64,000 bases of DNA. Source: Mallotus nudiflorus (Eukaryota; Streptophyta; Magnoliopsida; Malpighiales; Euphorbiaceae). Below, piece after piece: positions 59,191-64,000 of this stretch (its first letter is position 1; the number at the start of each line of letters is the position of its first letter). Under the pieces are notes generated by a model. That model was given only the letters and a program-made list of their open reading frames with translations, did not search any database and was not told where the DNA came from. Made by a program: the position numbers and the translations under genes. The stretch spans positions 62,001 to 126,000 of the forward strand of contig CANTUR010000904.1 of assembly GCA_947683625.1 (NCBI GenBank). The letters run 5' to 3'.

Positions 59191-60523
59191 ATGAGGAGGC
59201 AAGCGCGTGTTGCTCCACCGGTCATTGAGGCCGAGGATGATGAGTCCTTCCAGGATGAGGTTTTACCTCCTGAGCCGCTAGTTAGGCATAGAGGTCGTGG
59301 CAGAGGTAGACCTCGAGAAGCGATAGGTCACACTAGACAGAGAGAGATACAGGATGAGGAGCTTGTAGAGCCTAAGTACAAGGATGTTCTTGTACCTCTA
59401 GTTATTTTGCTTGATCAACATGCTTATCAGCAGGGTATGTCTGACCCTGAGGCAACTCTATTCTTTTCCAGAGTTGGTAGGATCGCTTTTGATGGGACTT
59501 TCGATCCTCTAGATTTTCTGCACGCGATCGAGACTAGGACTCAGACTGCTCATACCGAGTACCAATGGATTATGATCGTCGAGCTGTCTATTAAGGGACC
59601 AGCCCTGGACTGGTTCATTCAGATGATCAAGCCTTACATGATGACGATGATCTGGGCTCAGTTCAAAGAGCGATTTATGAGGAGATTCTGCCCAGAGCTG
59701 CTTTGCATGAGTTATCGTCTCAGATTGACCAGTATTTCTCGCGGTGACCAATCTATTGAGGAGTACACTCAAGAGTTCCTCTGACTTGATAGATATGCAG
59801 AGGATCTGATGCAAGACCAGTACTTTGCAGTCACCACATATGTTACTGGATTGGGTTCTGCATTTGTTGGTATGCCTACAGTGGGCCTTACTCTAGAGTC
59901 GATTATTGAGTTGGCCAAGGAGATTGAGCTGAGGCTAGTCAGGCAAGGGAGCTATGCCTAATTATTACCAGTTGGGTGTACAATCAAGTGGATTTCAAAC
60001 TACTCCATACTCGAGATTTCAAATTGGATCGAGTAGTCAGCAGAGAGGTCTAGCTCAGCAGAGTCAGAGACAGCAGCAAAGGGTACATCGGAGCAGTAGA
60101 CATGGCCGTAGAGGTCAACGTAGACCATTCAGACTCAGGTCAGATGCTTTGAGTAGCAGCAGTGGACGTAGTTCTGGGTCAGCTGCTAGTGTTTTCCAGA
60201 CCTACGATAGAGTCCATCAGGGACTATGTTACATGACACCGCTGACATGCTTCAGATGCGGGCAGATAGGACATTATGCTAGATCGTGTCCTTATTTCGG
60301 GTATCAGCAGCTGCAGATTCTATGATTTCCCCAGCAGTTGATTGCTAGTGTTGCACCCATTCCTTTTCAGTTGCCTCCAGCCCAACATCAGAGTTTTACT
60401 CAGCTTGTTCCCCAGCAGGGTCATGGTAGAGGTGCCAGAGGAGGTGCCAAAGGTGTTGGCCAGGCTTCTACCAGCCAACAGGGAGGTCAAGGATAGACCA
60501 GAGTCTTCCATCTCACTCAGCAA
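59191..60523 (+). pseudogene. gag: Tekay D gag pseudogene
   Basis: It starts MRRQARVAPPVIEAEDDESF, with a CTTTTCAG acceptor-like site just upstream. The capsid region is open to 59784, where TGA follows EFL. After an extra G near 59946 (GGCAAGGGAGC) the frame shifts, and 59954-60325 is open with the Q/S/R-rich region and an intact CCHC knuckle CFRCGQIGHYARSC. More stops follow. Confidence 0.92.
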
Positions 60524-60988
60524 GATGCTCAGACATCTAATGCAGTCATGGCAGGTATTATTTCTACCTATTACCTGGATGCATGGGTTCTATTTGATCC
60601 GGGTGCCATGCATTCGTTCGTTTCTCCTATTTTTGCTTTCAAGTCTTATTGGCAAGCTTCGAGGATGGCTTTTCCTTTATCTATCGCCACTCCTTTAAGT
60701 GATTCTTTGGACACCGATATTATTCTTTCTGGTTGTCCAGTTCTCGTAGGAGGTAGAGAATTATCCACTGATTTGATTCTATTGGATGTGATGGAGTTTG
60801 ATGTTATTCTGGGTATGGATTGGTTATCTCAGCACTATGCCGTTGTGGATTGTCGAAGTAAAGAGGTGACTTTCAGAATTCCTGGTGAAGAAGAATTTAA
60901 GTTTGTGGGTGATAGGAGTTCAGCACCTTAGAATCTCATTTCTGCTATTACGGCTAGAAAGTTACTGAGGAAAGGTTATCAGGGATAT
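60524..60988 (+). pseudogene. Tekay D protease pseudogene
   Basis: The open segment 60548-60931 holds LFDPGAMHSFVSP, where the usual Thr after GA is Met, and FDVILGMDWLSQH. A TAG after SSAP (60929) ends it. Confidence 0.9.
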
Positions 60989-61770
60989 TTGGCATTGGTC
61001 AAGAATACTTCAGTGGAGAAATTGTCACTCATAGATATTCCTATTGCCTGTGAGTTTCTTGATGTATTTCCTGAGGAGTTGCCAGGTTTACCACCTCATA
61101 GAGAGATTGAGTTCTGTATAGATGTGGTTCCAGGTACTACTCCTATATCTATGCCACCCTACAGAATGGTTGCTGTAAAGTTGAAAGAGTTGAAGGCGCA
61201 GTTGCAAGAGTTGTTAGATAAGGGTTTTATTAGACCTAGTGTTTCCCCTTGGGGTGCACCAGCCCTGTTTTTGAAGAAGAAGGATGGTACCCTGAGACTG
61301 TGCATTGACTATAGAGAGCTGAACAAGGTGATAGTGAAGAACAAGTATCCTCTCTCGAGGATAGATGACTTATTTGATAAGCTACAGGGTGCACAGTTCT
61401 TTTCTAAGATTGATATGAGGTCGGGTTATCATCAGTTACGGATCAATGAAGCCGATGTTCCTAAAACGACATTCCACACTATGAGTTTCTGGTGATGTCT
61501 TTTGGCTTGATTAATGCACTAGTAGCTTTTATGGACCTGATGAACAAGGTATTCATACCATATGTGGATCAGTTTATGGTAGTCTTCATTGATGATATAC
61601 TGGTATATTCGAGGAGTATGGAAGAGCATGTATATCACTTGAGGATTGTACTGCAGAGACTTAGAGAACATCAGCTTTATGCTAAATTCTCAAAGTGTGA
61701 TTTCTGGATTGAGAGTGTTTCTTTTCTTGGACACGTGGTGTCTAAAGAAGGTATCCAGGTTAATCCATAA
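60989..61770 (+). pseudogene. Tekay D reverse transcriptase pseudogene
   Basis: 60989-61495 holds DGTLRLCIDYRELNKV and MRSGYHQLRI. A short deletion near 61480 changes the frame, and 61492-61770 continues with VVFIDDILVYSRS and its two catalytic Asp (about 61585-61600), then FLGHVVSKEGIQV. Confidence 0.92.
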
Positions 61771-62484
61771 AAGATTGAGGCAGTGTCTGAGTAGCCTAAA
61801 TCGACTTCTGTTATAGAGATTCAGAGTTTTCTGGGTTTAGCCGGGTATTATAGGAGGTTTGTGCAGGATTTTTTTAGAATTGCAGCCCCTATGACTCGCT
61901 TGAGTAAGAAGAATGTAAGATTTTAGTGGTCTGAAGCTTGTGAGAATAGTTTTCAGTTGTTGAAGGAGAAGTTGACCACAGCTCCAGTGTTAGCTTTGCC
62001 TAATGGTGTGGACAAGTTCAAAGTGTATTATGATGCCTCTAGAGTTGGCCTTGGTTGTGTATTGATGCAGAATGGTAGGGTGATAGCCTATGCTTTGAGG
62101 TAGTTAAAGAAGCATGAGCAGAACTATCCTACACACGACCTAGAGATGGCTACAGTGATATTTGCTCTCAAGATCTGGAGACATTATCTATACGGGGTGA
62201 CTTATAAGATTTTTACTAATCACAAGAGCCTTAAGTACATTTTCTAGCAGAGAGATCTGAATTTGAGGCAGAGGAGATGGTTGGAACTGTTGAAAGATTA
62301 TGACTATGAGATTTTATATCATCTGGGCAAGGCTAATGTGGTAGCAGATGCCTTGAGTAGGAAGTCCTTAGGCAGTCTTGCTCATATCAATGTAGAGAGG
62401 AGACCGTTGATCCAGGAGTTACATCTGTTAGTGGATCAAAGTCTGATGATGAAGCTTAGTAGATCAGGTGGACTACTAGCTTAG
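61771..62484 (+). pseudogene. Tekay D RNase H pseudogene
   Basis: The remnant shows a DASRVGLGCVLMQNG region preceded by Tyr-Tyr (Cys lost), and DYEILYHLGKANVVADALSR at 62300-62360. TAG stops replace CAG at about 61768, 61792, 62101 and 62246. Confidence 0.85.
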
Positions 62485-63480
62485 TTTAAGGTGCAATCTA
62501 TAATGAGAGATAGGATTAAGGCAGCTCAGAGCCGAGATCCTATTTTAGAAGAGCTTGCAGAGAATGTTCGAGCAGGGAAGTTCACTGATTTCACACTCGA
62601 TTATGACGATGTTTTATGGATCAGTGGTAGATTGTGTGTTCCTGATGTGGATAATTTGAGAGAAGAGATCCTAGAGCGTACATCCGGGTGTCACTAATAT
62701 GTACCACAGTATCAGAGACTTGTACTGGTGGGATGGACTGAAGAAGGATGTCGCTGATTATATTGTTAAGTGCTTGACGTGTCAACAAGTGAAAGCTGAG
62801 CATCAGAAGCTTTTTGGGAAGCTTCAGCCTCTTCCTATTCCTGAGTGGAAGTGGGAAAGGATAGCTATGGATTTTGTGGTCAGTTTACCTCATTCTAAGG
62901 ATAGATATGATTCCATCTGGGTGATTGTAGACAGGTTGACTAAGTCTGCACATTTCTTGCCTGTGAAAGCCACCTATTCTATAGCTAGATTGGCGAAGCT
63001 ATATATGAAGCATATTGTGTGCCTTCATGGAGTACCTGTGTCCATTGTGTCAAACAGAGGTTTAGTATTTATCTCATTATTTTGGCAGAAGTTTTAGGAA
63101 GCGATGGGCATTAGGTTGGACTTCAGTACCGCTTTTCATCCTCAGACAGATGGTCAATCTGAGAGGACGATCCATACACTAAAAGATATGATGAGGATGT
63201 GTGTTTTTGATTTGGGAGGTAGCTAGGATGATCAATTGCCACTCGTAGAGTTTGCATATAATAACAGCTACCATAGCAGTATTGGAATGGCACCATACGA
63301 GGCGTTGTATGGAAGGAAGTGTAGATCCCCTCTGAGTTGGGATGAGATTGGCGAGAGAGCTTTGACTAGACCTGAGATGGTTTAGGATGCTGTAGAGAAA
63401 TTCACCGTGATTAAGGGTAGATTAGAGACCGCAATTAGTAGGCAAAAGAGCTATGCGGATCCTAGGCGTAGAGATGTGGA
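62485..63480 (+). pseudogene. Tekay D integrase pseudogene
   Basis: 62491-62697 and 62699-63097 are open in different frames. A deletion near 62675 removes the start of the zinc-binding part; YHSIRDLYWWDGLKKD and CLTCQQ remain. The core has MDFVVSLPHSKD and SIVSNRGLVF, where the second catalytic Asp is Asn (a G-to-A change), then GQSERTIH. Confidence 0.9.
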
Positions 63481-63910
63481 GTTCTAAGTTAGAGATTTTA
63501 TTTTTCTGAAGGTGTCTCCAATGAAGGGTGTTATGAGATTTGGCAGGAAGGGTAAGTTAGCACCGAGATATATAGGACCGTTCGAGATTTTGGAGAGAGT
63601 TGGCACTGTTGCATATCATTTGGCTTTGCCTCCGAGTATGTCTCAAGTGCATCCAGTGTTTCATATCTTGATGCTGAGGAAGTATGTCTCAGACCCTTCA
63701 CATGTGCTGCAGCCTGACAACGTGAGAGTGAATAAAGATCTGACGTTTGTGGAAGAACCTGTGGCGATCATTGATTATCAAGTTCGACAGTTGTGTTCAA
63801 AGCAGATTCCGATGGTCAAGGTTCTATGGCACAGCAACAGAGTAGAGGAACATATGTGGGAGACTGAAGCTGAGATGCGAGTTTCTTACCCGTATCTCTT
63901 CCCTTTTTGA
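63481..63910 (+). pseudogene. Tekay D integrase tail and chromodomain
   Basis: The open segment 63512-63910 holds GKLAPRYIGPFEILERVG, HPVFHILMLRKYVSDPSHV, PVAIIDYQVRQL, VKVLWHSNRVEEHMWE and SYPYLFPF with the natural TGA. Trp-to-Met or Arg-to-His style changes are few, so this end is the best preserved. Confidence 0.9.
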
Positions 63911-63953
63911 TCTTGTATTGATTCTTTTTTTGGAATTCGGGGACGAATTCTTG

Positions 63954-63967
63954 TAAGGGGAGAAGAC
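63954..63967 (+). other. Polypurine tract of Tekay D
   Basis: TAAGGGGAGAAGAC lies directly before the 3' LTR. Confidence 0.88.
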
Positions 63968-64000
63968 TATAATATCTCAAATTTTTAAATAATTTTAAAC
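63968..64000 (+). repeat. Start of the Tekay D 3' LTR (partial)
   Basis: It begins TATAATATCTCAAA. It matches the 5' LTR start except for TG to TA and C-to-T changes. It is cut by the window end. Confidence 0.85.

Larger units (their letters stand above)
55611..64000 (+). mobile_element. Tekay D: near-complete Tekay-type element, right end outside the window
   Basis: The 5' LTR is 55611-58991, followed by a primer site, gag-pol to the natural stop at 63910, a polypurine tract and the first 33 bp of the 3' LTR at 63968. The left flank CTGCT (55606-55610) should be duplicated at the unseen right end. The frame changes at least three times and many TAG stops occur, so it is inactive. Confidence 0.92.

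Noticed and set aside
40887..63910. Integrated pararetrovirus (caulimovirid)
   Set aside because: LTRs with TSDs, a Met-tRNA primer site next to the LTR, DDE integrase and a chromodomain identify Ty3/gypsy retrotransposons. No movement protein is present.

Overview
This is nuclear DNA of a flowering plant, most likely a eudicot. The evidence is a trihelix (SIP1/ASIL-type) transcription factor, the end of a plant-type PPR gene, AT-rich introns and intergenic DNA, and nested Ty3/gypsy retrotransposons of the plant-specific Tekay/Del chromovirus and Ogre/Tat lineages. I cannot name the species from sequence alone. There are no prokaryotic features and no tRNA or rRNA genes that I can support.

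Layout. 1-8.7 kb is a gene-bearing edge: the last exon of a PPR gene (+), a fold-back MITE-like element, an intronless trihelix CDS (-) with a probable 5'UTR intron, AT-rich intergenic DNA and a possible solo LTR. From 8.7 kb to the end the window is almost entirely transposons, resolved here by target-site duplications (TSDs). Two tandem, Helitron-like AT-rich units (8688-33592) are split by an Ogre-like element lacking pol (8884-28818, TSD CTTAT) and by a Tekay-family solo LTR (29466-32729, TSD GCAAC). A full-length Tekay element (10550-22061, TSD CGAAC, minus strand) sits inside the 5' LTR of the Ogre-like element. From 34.7 kb a second stack runs on the plus strand. Old Tekay B (34668-43415) has a solo LTR (35224-38434, TSD GTTTT) inside its 5' LTR and is cut at its RT by Tekay E. 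Tekay E (from 43416) carries another, truncated LTR in its 5' LTR. It ends inside integrase at a related LTR (53155-55610), which is cut by Tekay D (55611 to beyond the window end).

How the genes work together. The Tekay copies encode one Gag-protease-RT-RNase H-integrase-chromodomain polyprotein. None is intact. The youngest (10550-22061) and Tekay E keep one reading frame throughout but carry in-frame stops, nearly all explained by C-to-T or G-to-A change and mostly CAG to TAG. This points to decay by deamination of methylated CHG sites rather than by indels.

Most worth a second look. The ~3.2 kb Tekay LTRs repeatedly carry well-placed splice-site-like signals, one of them immediately before the gag ATG, and a series of conserved hairpins. 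One hairpin shows compensatory changes between copies, and another places a splice acceptor in its loop. This suggests an undescribed spliced, structured LTR leader RNA. The Ogre-like element also carries an exact 5 x 89 bp array that resembles the start of its own LTR.
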